From Paraburkholderia dioscoreae (GTDB lineage: Bacteria > Pseudomonadota > Gammaproteobacteria > Burkholderiales > Burkholderiaceae), in NCBI RefSeq assembly GCF_902459535.1, contig NZ_LR699553.1, forward strand, positions 1,488,001 to 1,552,000: a stretch of DNA of 64,000 nt, in the 5' to 3' direction. Made by a program: the position numbers and the translations under genes. The notes under the pieces were generated by a model, which saw only the letters and a program-made list of their open reading frames with translations, did no database searches and was not told the origin of the DNA. Below, piece after piece: positions 53,732 to 63,373 of this stretch (the stretch's first letter is position 1; the number at the start of each line of letters is the position of its first letter).

Positions 53732-54488
53732 GTAGCCTCCTGACGCGGTTCTTCGAAACCGCTGTCGATTGGCCCGCCGTGGATACGGCGGGCAACTGGC
53801 AAACTCCCGCAAGGGAGTCCCTATAGTTTTGCGTCGCCGGATCGCTCCGGGTTTGCCCAAACTGCGCTAACGGCATCCTCTCGCATTTTCTTTAGGGAGC
53901 CAGTTTAATTTTTTTGTCGCGTTTTGAGGCGGGTGCGCTTACGGGCCTTCCCGGAATGATTTTTATTTTTCATTCCGGTATCTGTTGCCACACTCGCGGT
54001 CTTGTCCGCCCGATTTAAACCCAATCAAACTTTTTTAGAAAAACGCACGATAGTGCATTTTTATCCGATGATTATTGATCAGAAGATTGGCGCTCAGCGG
54101 AGTTTGACTCGAACTGGATGCGGCGATTTTCCAACACATTTTCGAACCGCTTGACGACTCGATTTTCCAGCCAGGGATCGGTGAGTATCGCTTGCGCTCG
54201 GGCGCGCAATCGTTTGCCTTTGAATTCAAGCGGATGCGTTTTTCACTATTTAACTGTCCGGAATCGCGCAATGGCATAACTCAGCTTGAGACCGCCCCAT
54301 CTGATGTGCTATCTTCCACGGCCTTAGCAGGAAACAAACAAAAAGTCGGTTTCGCATCCGGCGCAACGTCGAATTTGCGCCGTGTAAATAATGCAAAATG
54401 GGCCGGCTCAAAAATCAGCTAGCGGGACATCTCTTCATACGGGATAACGCCGCTCGCGTTCAGACAGAACGGGGAAAAGATTTTGGCG
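53732..54488. other. Divergent regulatory region of the Pel locus
   Basis: About 760 bases, markedly AT-rich, with no supported gene. It holds a 9-base perfect inverted repeat (53951-53978), a small AT-flanked hairpin (54039-54062) and a weakly promoter-like TAAATAATG near 54385. The pelA start is preceded by GGGGAAAAG. Probably carries both promoters and c-di-GMP-linked regulator sites. Confidence 0.55.
53951..53978. promoter_or_regulatory. CCGGAATGA inverted repeat in pel upstream region
   Basis: Perfect inverted repeat CCGGAATGA-TTTTTATTTT-TCATTCCGG, about 220 bases upstream of the hydrolase gene and 510 upstream of pelA. The A/T-only loop and GC ends suit a dimeric activator or repressor site, or a hairpin in the hydrolase leader. 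Confidence 0.5.
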
Positions 54489-57272
54489 ATGAAGAAGCGG
54501 ACCCGGGCACGCGCCGGCGGGGACTCTTGCGGGGTTGTCGAAAGGGCGAACGAACGATTTCTCACGCGTACCTTGATTGCGGTAATGCTCGGCACGGCCG
54601 GTATCGTACCGCTCGTGACGCATGCCGAGCTTGCGCCGCCGCAGTCCGCTGCCGCGGCCGCCCATTCTGCTTCCTCTCAGCCGAACCTCGCTTTCTTTTA
54701 CGCGGCCAATCCGCCTGTCGGCGAATTGCAGGCCTTCGACGCCGTCGTGGTCGACCCGGCCACCGGTTTCGATCCGGCGGCTCATCCGCTGGCTCATACC
54801 ACGTGGATCGCGCGCACACACGGTGCCGAGTCCGCCGGTTCGGCCGACGCATTCCTCTCCAGCCAGATCGAACCGCTGTGGCAGCGTGGCTATCGGGGCT
54901 TTCTGCTCGATACGCCCGCCGCCGTCGCCGCCGCCGGCCGCATTCATGACGCGCATCCGGACGCACGCCTCGTGGCGGGCGGCGCCGACGTCATGCGCAA
55001 TGCGCTGCCGTATGCGAAGTCGCTCTACGCGGTGGTGGGCGAGTCGCTGGTTCGCGGTGTGGATGACAGCGGCCAGCTTCTCGACGTCCCTGAATCGTTG
55101 CGCGCACAACGCATTGACGAGGCGCGCGCGTTCACGCAGCAAAGCGGCGTGCCCGTTGTGTCCGTGGAGTATTGCGGGCGCACCGACCGGCAGTGCGCCC
55201 GCGAGACGGCCGCGCGCGTCGTGTCGGCCGGCATGCTGCCCTATGTGACGAGCAAGGCGCGCGACGTGGTCGGCATCGGCAAGATAGAAGTGCTGCCGCG
55301 CAAGATTTTGATTGTGCAGGACCGCGACACCCAGGATCCGCTCGACCTGAGCGCCGGTGTACGCGATCTGGCCATGCCGCTCAACTATATGGGCTACGAC
55401 GTCGAGTATGCCGATTTCTCGTCGCGTCTGCCGGACGCCATCACGCCGGATCGCTACGCGGGCGTCGTCGCGTGGATCCAGCGCGGCGCGGTGCCCGATC
55501 CCGAGGCATGGCAGCGTTGGGTCACCGCGCGCATGGCCGATCACATTCCTGTCGCGTTTCTCGGTCAGTTCGGCTTCGACGCGGCCGGTTCGGCCGGCGC
55601 GGCGCTCGATCTGCAAGCCGTGGGCGGCACGCTGGCCGCACCGGTCACGGTAGTCAAAAGCGATCCGATGGTCGGCTTCGAAATCAGCCCGAAGCCCGAA
55701 CCGCGCGATCTGCAAGGCGTGCGTGTGGGTTCGCGCAGCCAGCCGTTGCTGCGCGTGTCGGCCAATGGCGTGCTGCTCGATCAGGTCGCGCTCACGCCGT
55801 GGGGCGGCTATGCGCTCAGTCCCTACACCGTGGCCTCGCTCGACAGCATCGAGCAGGAGCGCTGGGCGATTCAGCCAATGACCTTCATGAAAGCGGCGCT
55901 GCATTTGCAGGACATGCCGTCGCCGAGCGTCACCACGGAGAACGGCCGGCGCCTGTTGATGTCGCACGTGGATGGCGACGGTTTCGCGTCGCGCGCCGAA
56001 TTCCCCGGTCCCGACTATTCCGGCGAGGCGCTGTACCAGCAGATCTTCACCCGCTACCCGGTGCCGATGACGCTCTCGGTGATCGAAGGCGAGGTGGGTC
56101 CGAAGGGCCTGCATCCGGATATCTCGCCGCGTCTCGAAGAGATCGCACGCAAGATGTTCGCGCTGCCGCACGTCGAGATCGGCACGCACACCTATTCGCA
56201 TCCGTTCCAGTGGGAGCAGGTGGACAGCAAGACCGGCGCACAAGTGGATCGCGGAGGCGGCGACGCGGCGTTCTCGCTGAATATTCCGGGTTATCACTTC
56301 AATATCGACCGTGAGATCACCGGTTCGATCGACTACATCAACACGCGTCTCGCGCCGGCCGGCAAGAAGACCGTGATCCTGCAATGGTCGGGCGACTGCC
56401 GGCCGCCGGGTTTCGTCGTGCGCAAGGTGTACGAGGCGGGCGTCTACAACTTCAACGGCGGCGACACGGTCATCACGAAGTCGGCCAATAGCTGGACCAA
56501 TATCGCGCCGATCGGCGTGGACAAGGGGCCTGGCGCTTATCAGGTGTACGCACCGAATCAGGACGAGAACGTCTATACGAACGACTGGCAAGGCCCGTTC
56601 TATGGCTTTACCCGTGTGCTCGAGACCTTCGCAATGACCGACCGGCCGCTGCGTTTCAAGCCGATCGACATTTACTATCACATGTACAGCGGCACCAAGG
56701 TGGCCTCGTTGCGCGCGCTCGACCAGATCTTTTCGACGGTGCTCAAGCAGCCGGTGATGCCGGTCTACGTGAGCGAGTACATCCGCAAGGTGCTCGACTG
56801 GCACACGTTCGCGGTGGCGAAAGAGGTGGGTCCGCAGGCGAACGACTGGATCGTGCGCGGCAATGGCGAAGTGCGTGAGTTGCACTGGCCGCAGGCGGCG
56901 AGACCGTCGCTCGATAACGCCTCGGGCGTGACCGGTTTTGCAAACGGTCCTGACGGCACCTATATCCATATCGACGGCGGCAGCGCCCGGTTTGCGATCG
57001 GCAGCCCCGTAACAAGGGAAGCGGCGCCGTATATCGGCGAAGCCAACGGTTTCGTGCGCAACTTCCGGCGCACGCCGCAGGGCGTGCGTTTCGAATTCGC
57101 CGGTCACTACCAGCCGTTCGTCAAGCTGGCCAACGCTCAGCAGTGCAAGGTCAGCGTGAACAATCAGGCAGTAGTCACGCGTCGTGACGGCGATTTCCTG
57201 CGTTTCGACACGCCGGCCGAGGTCGGACCGAAACTGAACTACAAGTCAGTCGAGGTCGCCTGTGGCCGATAA
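54489..57272 (+). CDS. pelA: PelA: Pel polysaccharide hydrolase/deacetylase
   Basis: A 927-residue periplasmic enzyme of Pel exopolysaccharide synthesis. After a signal-like N-terminus comes a GH114/GH166-like hydrolase domain (residues about 60-320; a candidate catalytic Glu is E227 in VVSVEYCG). Past the middle lies a deacetylase domain whose metal ligands are visible: Asp495 in HVDGDG and His567/His571 in GTHTYSH, spaced 72 residues apart, as in P. aeruginosa PelA (D528, H600, H604). PelA trims and de-N-acetylates the polymer. The ATG at 54489 is preceded by GGGGAAAAG; a TTG six bases upstream is the alternative. pelB overlaps it by 11 bases. Confidence 0.93.
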   Translation: MKKRTRARAGGDSCGVVERANERFLTRTLIAVMLGTAGIVPLVTHAELAPPQSAAAAAHSASSQPNLAFFYAANPPVGELQAFDAVVVDPATGFDPAAHPLAHTTWIARTHGAESAGSADAFLSSQIEPLWQRGYRGFLLDTPAAVAAAGRIHDAHPDARLVAGGADVMRNALPYAKSLYAVVGESLVRGVDDSGQLLDVPESLRAQRIDEARAFTQQSGVPVVSVEYCGRTDRQCARETAARVVSAGMLPYVTSKARDVVGIGKIEVLPRKILIVQDRDTQDPLDLSAGVRDLAMPLNYMGYDVEYADFSSRLPDAITPDRYAGVVAWIQRGAVPDPEAWQRWVTARMADHIPVAFLGQFGFDAAGSAGAALDLQAVGGTLAAPVTVVKSDPMVGFEISPKPEPRDLQGVRVGSRSQPLLRVSANGVLLDQVALTPWGGYALSPYTVASLDSIEQERWAIQPMTFMKAALHLQDMPSPSVTTENGRRLLMSHVDGDGFASRAEFPGPDYSGEALYQQIFTRYPVPMTLSVIEGEVGPKGLHPDISPRLEEIARKMFALPHVEIGTHTYSHPFQWEQVDSKTGAQVDRGGGDAAFSLNIPGYHFNIDREITGSIDYINTRLAPAGKKTVILQWSGDCRPPGFVVRKVYEAGVYNFNGGDTVITKSANSWTNIAPIGVDKGPGAYQVYAPNQDENVYTNDWQGPFYGFTRVLETFAMTDRPLRFKPIDIYYHMYSGTKVASLRALDQIFSTVLKQPVMPVYVSEYIRKVLDWHTFAVAKEVGPQANDWIVRGNGEVRELHWPQAARPSLDNASGVTGFANGPDGTYIHIDGGSARFAIGSPVTREAAPYIGEANGFVRNFRRTPQGVRFEFAGHYQPFVKLANAQQCKVSVNNQAVVTRRDGDFLRFDTPAEVGPKLNYKSVEVACGR

Positions 57273-60200
57273 TCGCCCTCGCATCGCGCCTATGTGGCTG
57301 GTTCTGCTGCTCGCGGGCGTGGTGTTGATCACACTCTATCTCGTGCATCCGCGCGGCGGCCTGCGCAGCCGGATGACGTCCACCGACGCGCCGAGCGATC
57401 TCAGCATCGCCTATCTCGAAGCATGGTTGCGTGTGCAGCCCGACAACACGGAAATCCTCTCGGTGCTCGGCACGCAGTATGTGCGTCTGGGGCGCAACCA
57501 GGACGCGCTCCGTATGGCTGCCCGCATGGAGGCGATTCCCGGCGAACAGATGCGCCGCGCGGCGCAGTTGCTGCGTCTGACCGTCGAGACGCGCGAGACG
57601 TTCGCGCTGCCCGCCAACGACCCGGGCCGCGATGCCGCGCTCGCGCGGTTGCGCACGCAGCTCGCCAATGCGGCGGCCCTGTCCTGGTCGAATGCCGATC
57701 TGCAGATGCTGGCTGAAGCAGCCGCTTCGGTGAACGCGCAACAACTCGCCGGGCAACTCTATGCGCGCCTTGCCGCGCAGGATCCGGCGCAACAAACCCG
57801 CTGGAACCGCGAAGTGGTGCGCTTCGCCATGTACGGCGGCGACTATCGTGGCGCGGCGAACGCCTGGTTCCGCCTGCAAGCGGCCTCGGCGACGTTCGAT
57901 GCGCAGCGTCAGTGCTTCATCGCAGGTATTCGGGCCTTGCAATCGGGCAATCTGCTCGACGAAGCGCTCGCTGCCGCCAACGACCACGGCGCCGCGTTTG
58001 CCCACGATCACGAGACGCTCGTCGTGCTGCTGAACCTGGCGCGCGCGGCGCATCGCCCGGATCTCGTCGACCGTTATGCGAAGGCGCTGGCCGGCTATGC
58101 GCAGGCACGGCCTGATGAAGACGGCGCGCTGCGTCTCGTCGACTTCATCCGCCAGCGTGCGCGTGAAGACGGTTCGCAGGGGCAGTACGCCTATATGGAC
58201 GGCCCGCAGGCCGGAGCGGCGCTCGCGATGCGCACCCGCACGCAGGGTTGGGGCGATGTGCATCTCGTGCGTGTCGCGGCGTCCACCGCGGCATCGGCGC
58301 CTGCCGCAACGGCGTCGAATCCGGCAGCGAATACGGCGCCGGCAGCGGCATCGAGCGCCGCAGCGAATGCAGCAGCGAATGCAGCAGCGCCCGCAGCCGC
58401 ATCAAACCCTACAGCCACGTCGAACGACGTGCCGAGTCTCCTCTATCAGTCGTTCCTCGAATCGAACGATCTGCCGAACGCACAGCGCGTGGCGACCGAG
58501 CAGGTCGGCAAGAATCCGGGCTCGCCGGTCTGGACCAAACGCCTCGCTCAGGTCTCCGAATGGAACCATGCGTCGCCGCTCGCCTTGCAGATGTGGCTCG
58601 CGTACGCGCAGGCCACGCACGATCCGGAAGGCTGGAAAAACGTCATGCGCCTCGCGCCCATGCTCAACGACGACAATGCCTATCTGGCGGCGTTGATCCA
58701 GGCATCGAACGCGGCGCCCGGCGACCTCAAGCTGGTCGACTCGGTGGTTGCGGCCTACGAGCGTCTCGGCCGCCCGGACGACGCGCTGGCTTTCCTGCGC
58801 AGCCGCCAACGCAATTCGCCGGCTGAAGCGATCGATACGCGTCTGGGTCAGCTCGCCGAGCGCTCCGGTCACGACGACGAAGCGCTGGCCTACTACCGCA
58901 AGCTGAATCAGCTGTATCCGTCGAACACGCAATACGCGCTGCGCACGGCGAGCCTGCTATATCGTCACGGCGACTACAAGGGCGCGCTCGACACGCTGCT
59001 CGCCGCGCGCAAGGGCGCCAAGGACGACGACGTGCTGTTCTGGCGCAATGCCGCGCAACTCGCGCGTCTTTTGCAGCGTGACGACATTGCGAATGACGCC
59101 TACAGGCATCTGCTTGCCAGCGGCAAGGCGGCGCCCGAAGATCTCGCCGCAATGACGTACTTCTACGACGCATATCCGGTCGACGCGGCCCGCACGTCCG
59201 AGTTGCAGTTCCGCCGCGACCAGTCGCAGCGCGCGCTGCAGAGTGCGATTCACTATTACACCGATGCCGAGCAATACGATCGCGTCGACGCGTTGCTGAA
59301 AAGCCTGACGCCCGAGCAACTGGCCACCGCTGAAGGCGACCCCGCGTTTCTGCGCGTGCGCGCCGAATACTATCGCCAGACCGACCGTCCGCTCGACGCG
59401 CTGCACGACTTGCAGCACGCGGTGGCGCTGCCGGGCGCGACGCTCGACTTGCGCGCCGCGCTGCTCTGGACGCTGGTGGACTACGGCAGCGAAGCGCAAC
59501 TGCGCGAGGCGGTGGCCGAATGGCGCGATGCGCCCGCGCAGGCGCCGGCTTTGTGGGGGCCGCTGGCCGCCGCGCTGATGCGCCTGAACCGGCCTGAAGC
59601 CGCGCTCAAGTATCTGCGGCTGCAATCGGCGGCCATGTCGCGCGATCCGCTCTGGCAACTGACCTACGCCGAAGCGCAGGAAATGGCGGGGCGCAGCGAT
59701 CTCGCGTGGTCGATCCGCCGCAACGTCTGGCGTCAGATGCAGCAGGAAGAGGCCGCCGTTCGCGCCAACAGCGCACAAGGACAGATCGTGCTGCGCACGC
59801 GCGCCTCGCAGGGCAGCGAAGTGCGTGAGCAGATGCTGGGCCGCCGCGTGACGCTCGCGTCGATCTTCGAAAACGCGGACGTGTCGAAGGCTTTCCTGAT
59901 CGATCTGCTCGCCAGCGACGCCGGCCGCAACGACAACACCGAAGCGCGCCGCACGCTGCTCGGCGACGCGGCCGGCCTGCCGCCCGCGCAGCCCGTGAAG
60001 GCGCACGCTGCCGCGGCGTTGCCGGATCAGGCGCAGTTGAGTTCGTCGGTGGCGCGCGACGTGGCGCTCGCCTGGGCGATGTCGCATGAAGCGAATCCGT
60101 TGGCGAAGCGCTGGCTGGCTCGTCAGTACGCCAATGTTCTCGTGCAACCTTCGGAGCAGTTGATCGCGATCGCGCTCGCCGACAACGACAAGCCCGCGAT

Positions 60201-61293
60201 GGAGCGGCTGCTCGACCAGCAGGGCGCGCGCTTGCCGCTCTATAACCGTATCGATGCGTCGATCGCGGTGGATCGTCCGGGCGCGGCCGAAGACCTCGCG
60301 TTTCAGGGGCTGGAAGGCGCGCCTTACGATTCGGAACTGCATAGCCGCCTCGAGCAGACCGCTCTGACGTGGCCGCAATCGCTCGATGCGACCGTGACCA
60401 GCTACGTCGAGCATCCGCTCGATTACATCGAACAGACGCTGGCGGGCAGCATCAAGATCGCCGATCTGTATATGGTCGGCGTGAACGGTATCCAGCGCTT
60501 CCAGCACTCCACGGATCAGGGGCAACTCACCAACGTGCCGTCGGTGGATCGTTCGGTGGAATTTTTCGCGCGGCGTCAAACGTACGACACCGCGTTCATG
60601 GTCACCGTGGGACGCCGCGAAGCGCTCGACAGTTTCTACAGCGTGTCGGTGGCTGCGGAGTGGGGCAGGAATTCGCCGTTGTCGATCGCCTTGAAAGCGG
60701 GCCGCAACCAGACCGCGCGCGAGTCGCAGGCGTTGCAGGTGGGTGGCATGAAGGACAACGTGGTCGGCACGATTACGTACCGCGCGACGCAGAGTCTGTA
60801 TGCCACGGGCACCGTCGAGGCCGATCGCTTCTACAGCCAGGCGCGCAGCTATCTTGGCAGCGGTGTGCTGTCGAGCGGTGAAATCGGCTATCGCATCCGC
60901 ACGAACTATCCGGACTACACGCTGCGGCTGATCGGCGCGCATGGCGACTACGGCGCGAGCGGCGAGGCCGACGGCCTGATCTCGCGGCTGATTCCCGTGA
61001 GCGCCGGCCCGGTCAGCGCGTCGACGTTCATCCCGCAGACCTACTCGCAATACGGCGTTTTCTTCGGCTTCGGCAACGATCTGATCGACCAGTACACGCG
61101 TGCATGGCGGCCGTTCCTCGACGTCGGCGTGCTGCATGATTCGTTCCAGGGTTGGGGTCCGTCGCTCAGTCTGGGCCTCGCGGGCACGGTGTTCGGCGGC
61201 GATCACGCGGCGCTCTTTTTCTCGCATCAGCGCGTCTCGCGTCTCGGCACGCCGGTGACCCAGATCGGCGCTCGCTATAGCTGGTTTTATTGA
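57262..61293 (+). CDS. pelB: PelB: outer-membrane Pel export porin/scaffold
   Basis: A 1343-residue protein. One N-terminal helix (MWLVLLLAGVVLITLYLV) anchors a long run of TPR-like repeats, and the last about 300 residues form a beta-barrel ending in a terminal aromatic (ARYSWFY). PelB exports Pel and positions PelA. An Ala-rich linker at residues about 335-390 with repeated AAAN/AANA units, encoded by GCAGCGAAT-type repeats, interrupts the TPR region and makes it longer than P. aeruginosa PelB (1193). It starts at a GTG overlapping pelA. Confidence 0.92.
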   Translation: MADNRPRIAPMWLVLLLAGVVLITLYLVHPRGGLRSRMTSTDAPSDLSIAYLEAWLRVQPDNTEILSVLGTQYVRLGRNQDALRMAARMEAIPGEQMRRAAQLLRLTVETRETFALPANDPGRDAALARLRTQLANAAALSWSNADLQMLAEAAASVNAQQLAGQLYARLAAQDPAQQTRWNREVVRFAMYGGDYRGAANAWFRLQAASATFDAQRQCFIAGIRALQSGNLLDEALAAANDHGAAFAHDHETLVVLLNLARAAHRPDLVDRYAKALAGYAQARPDEDGALRLVDFIRQRAREDGSQGQYAYMDGPQAGAALAMRTRTQGWGDVHLVRVAASTAASAPAATASNPAANTAPAAASSAAANAAANAAAPAAASNPTATSNDVPSLLYQSFLESNDLPNAQRVATEQVGKNPGSPVWTKRLAQVSEWNHASPLALQMWLAYAQATHDPEGWKNVMRLAPMLNDDNAYLAALIQASNAAPGDLKLVDSVVAAYERLGRPDDALAFLRSRQRNSPAEAIDTRLGQLAERSGHDDEALAYYRKLNQLYPSNTQYALRTASLLYRHGDYKGALDTLLAARKGAKDDDVLFWRNAAQLARLLQRDDIANDAYRHLLASGKAAPEDLAAMTYFYDAYPVDAARTSELQFRRDQSQRALQSAIHYYTDAEQYDRVDALLKSLTPEQLATAEGDPAFLRVRAEYYRQTDRPLDALHDLQHAVALPGATLDLRAALLWTLVDYGSEAQLREAVAEWRDAPAQAPALWGPLAAALMRLNRPEAALKYLRLQSAAMSRDPLWQLTYAEAQEMAGRSDLAWSIRRNVWRQMQQEEAAVRANSAQGQIVLRTRASQGSEVREQMLGRRVTLASIFENADVSKAFLIDLLASDAGRNDNTEARRTLLGDAAGLPPAQPVKAHAAAALPDQAQLSSSVARDVALAWAMSHEANPLAKRWLARQYANVLVQPSEQLIAIALADNDKPAMERLLDQQGARLPLYNRIDASIAVDRPGAAEDLAFQGLEGAPYDSELHSRLEQTALTWPQSLDATVTSYVEHPLDYIEQTLAGSIKIADLYMVGVNGIQRFQHSTDQGQLTNVPSVDRSVEFFARRQTYDTAFMVTVGRREALDSFYSVSVAAEWGRNSPLSIALKAGRNQTARESQALQVGGMKDNVVGTITYRATQSLYATGTVEADRFYSQARSYLGSGVLSSGEIGYRIRTNYPDYTLRLIGAHGDYGASGEADGLISRLIPVSAGPVSASTFIPQTYSQYGVFFGFGNDLIDQYTRAWRPFLDVGVLHDSFQGWGPSLSLGLAGTVFGGDHAALFFSHQRVSRLGTPVTQIGARYSWFY

Positions 61294-61330
61294 ACCGGAT
61301 TTCGCATAGTTATCCCAAGGAGAATTCTTC

Positions 61331-61882
61331 ATGTACGGCATTAAACGATTGGCTCGCACGAGCGCCTGGTGTGTCGCGGCAACCGCGCTGGCCCTGCTGG
61401 TGAGCGCATGCGGCACGGTGCGCCAGACCTCGGGCCCCGCGCTCGCACGCGGCGACAAAGTGGCGGTGGTGTCGATCGCCAACTACACTGAAACGCCGGA
61501 TGCGGGCCATAGCGCCGAATCGATCGCGGCCAATACGCTGCGCGCGGGCGGTATCGCCGATGTGCGCATTGCCCCGGCCGATTCGAACCGCAATTCGCTG
61601 TTCGACACGACGCAGCGGGCCGACAGCGACAAGGCGCTGGAATGGGCGCGTTCGCAGAACGCCCGCTACGTCCTCTCGGGTGCGGTCGAAGAATGGCGCT
61701 ACAAGACGGGTGTGGACGGCGAGCCGGTGGTCGGCGTGACCTTCGAGCTGATCGATGTGTCGAACGGCGCCGTGGTGTGGAGCGCGACGGGTACGCGCAC
61801 GGGCTGGAGCCGCTCGGGTCTGTCGAGCGTGGCGACCTCGCTGATCGCCAAGGTCCTGTCGCCGTTGCAAGCGCGTCAGTAA
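61331..61882 (+). CDS. pelC: PelC: outer-membrane lipoprotein
   Basis: A 183-residue lipoprotein with lipobox LLVSACGTV, so Cys27 is lipidated. The globular part fits PelC, which forms a dodecameric ring with a charged face that guides Pel to the PelB barrel. LVSAC is followed by a short linker and a mixed alpha/beta fold (VVSIANYTETPDAGHSAESI). The gene lies 37 bases after pelB with an AAGGAG site. Confidence 0.92.
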   Translation: MYGIKRLARTSAWCVAATALALLVSACGTVRQTSGPALARGDKVAVVSIANYTETPDAGHSAESIAANTLRAGGIADVRIAPADSNRNSLFDTTQRADSDKALEWARSQNARYVLSGAVEEWRYKTGVDGEPVVGVTFELIDVSNGAVVWSATGTRTGWSRSGLSSVATSLIAKVLSPLQARQ

Positions 61883-61960
61883 GCTTATCCCCAAGGTTGC
61901 CGGTCGGCGCCCGAAACGCGGGCCGCGAACCGACACCCGACATGTGAAAAGGAAATGGCC

Positions 61961-63373
61961 GTGAATACCGCAGCCGTGGAAAACAATCCGGGCGCATCCA
62001 AGCCGCGCCACGCGCATCCGTTCGGCAATCTCGGACGTGTGCGCCGCTTTCTGGCGCCCGCGGTGGCGCGGCCGTTCGCGATCGTGGAGACTGTCGTGCT
62101 CGTGCTGGTCGTACTGGCCGTGGCGCGGTGGCTTCATCCGGAAGACCCGTTGCTGCTGCGCTCCGGTTTTCCGTGGCTATGGCTGGTGTCCTTGCTGGTG
62201 GCCTTGCGGTACGGCAGCCTGCTTGGTTTGCTGAGCGGGGCTTTCATACTCGGCGCATGGGCGCTCTTCTATCCGCATGGCGGCCCGTTCCCCGCGCTGT
62301 ATTTCGCCGGCGGCCTGATCCAGACGATTCTCGCCGGGCATTTCGGCGATACCTGGGGCAGCCGCGCCGAACGCGCCTCCTCGCTGAACGATTACCTGAA
62401 CGACCGTCTCGTTGCGTTGACCAACAGCCACTACCTGATGCGGCTGTCGCACGAGCGGCTCGAAAAGGATCTGCTTTCCCGGCCCACCACGCTGCGCGAT
62501 TCGATTACCGAATTGCGCCGGCTGTCGGTCTCCAGCGAGACGGCGCTTGCAGTGCCGGCGGTTGCCAAAGAGGGACATCCGCTGGGCGGCGCGAGCGGCT
62601 TGCTCGAATTCGTCGCGCAGGCCTGCCAGATCGAAGTCGCGGCGCTGTATCCGGTGCGTGATAACAAGCTCGACAGCGAGGCGATCGGCCGGATCGGCGA
62701 TCCGTTCGAACTCGAAATGCACGACGAACTCGTGATGCATGCGCTCAACACGCTGAGCGTCGCGCATCTGAAGAACGAAGACACGGTCGTGCCGGTCAGC
62801 CAGTACCTGGTCTGCGCGCCGCTGGTGTCGGCGGACGGTGAGCTGCGCGCGCTGCTCGTCGTCAAGCGCATGCCGTTCCTGTCGCTCAACTTCGACAACC
62901 TGCAATTGCTGCTGGTGTTGCTCGGCTATTACGCCGACGGCGTCGAGCATTCCGCCTTCGTGCAGCGCATTCTCGATAGCGTGCCGAACTGCCCGTACGA
63001 ATTCGCGCTCGACCTGAGCCGTCTCGCGCGTCTTCAGCAGAAGGCGGGCGTGGCGTCGTCGCTCGTCGCGCTGGCTTTTCCGCGCGACGAAGAGGGCGAC
63101 TCGCTGTTCGAGCATGTGATGCGCCGCCGCCGCTCACTCGACGTGATGTGGCCGGTGCAAACGGCGAAGCAGTCGGTGCTGGTGAATCTGATGCCCGCCA
63201 CCGACACGACCGGCATCGACGGCTATCTGGCACGGATCGAAGCCAGCCTGACGGCACAGTTCAACACCGACCTGGAGCGTGCGCGCGTCGGCGTTCATAC
63301 GCTCCACCTGGAGGGCGACGAGCCCGGCGCGGCGCTGATGCGCCTTCTCAAACGAAGCGGCCTCGATGTCTAA
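61961..63373 (+). CDS. pelD: PelD: c-di-GMP-binding inner-membrane regulator
   Basis: A 470-residue protein. About four helices (residues 40-125) are followed by a GAF-like domain (VAKEGHPLGGASGLLEFVAQACQ, in part) and a degenerate GGDEF domain. The c-di-GMP inhibition-type motif RxxD is intact as R391-S-L-D394, matching the key site of P. aeruginosa PelD (R367xxD370), so binding of c-di-GMP and activation of Pel polymerisation are expected. GTG at 61961 has proper spacing from AAAAGGAA; the ATG six bases earlier is too close. pelE overlaps it by eight bases. Confidence 0.92.
   Translation: MNTAAVENNPGASKPRHAHPFGNLGRVRRFLAPAVARPFAIVETVVLVLVVLAVARWLHPEDPLLLRSGFPWLWLVSLLVALRYGSLLGLLSGAFILGAWALFYPHGGPFPALYFAGGLIQTILAGHFGDTWGSRAERASSLNDYLNDRLVALTNSHYLMRLSHERLEKDLLSRPTTLRDSITELRRLSVSSETALAVPAVAKEGHPLGGASGLLEFVAQACQIEVAALYPVRDNKLDSEAIGRIGDPFELEMHDELVMHALNTLSVAHLKNEDTVVPVSQYLVCAPLVSADGELRALLVVKRMPFLSLNFDNLQLLLVLLGYYADGVEHSAFVQRILDSVPNCPYEFALDLSRLARLQQKAGVASSLVALAFPRDEEGDSLFEHVMRRRRSLDVMWPVQTAKQSVLVNLMPATDTTGIDGYLARIEASLTAQFNTDLERARVGVHTLHLEGDEPGAALMRLLKRSGLDV

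Noticed and set aside
54435..57107. Long minus-strand open frame opposite pelA
   Set aside because: Composition is Arg/His-rich without motifs, while the + strand encodes PelA with catalytic residues in place.
58957..61482. Long minus-strand open frame opposite pelB
   Set aside because: Same type of antisense shadow; the + strand has PelB.
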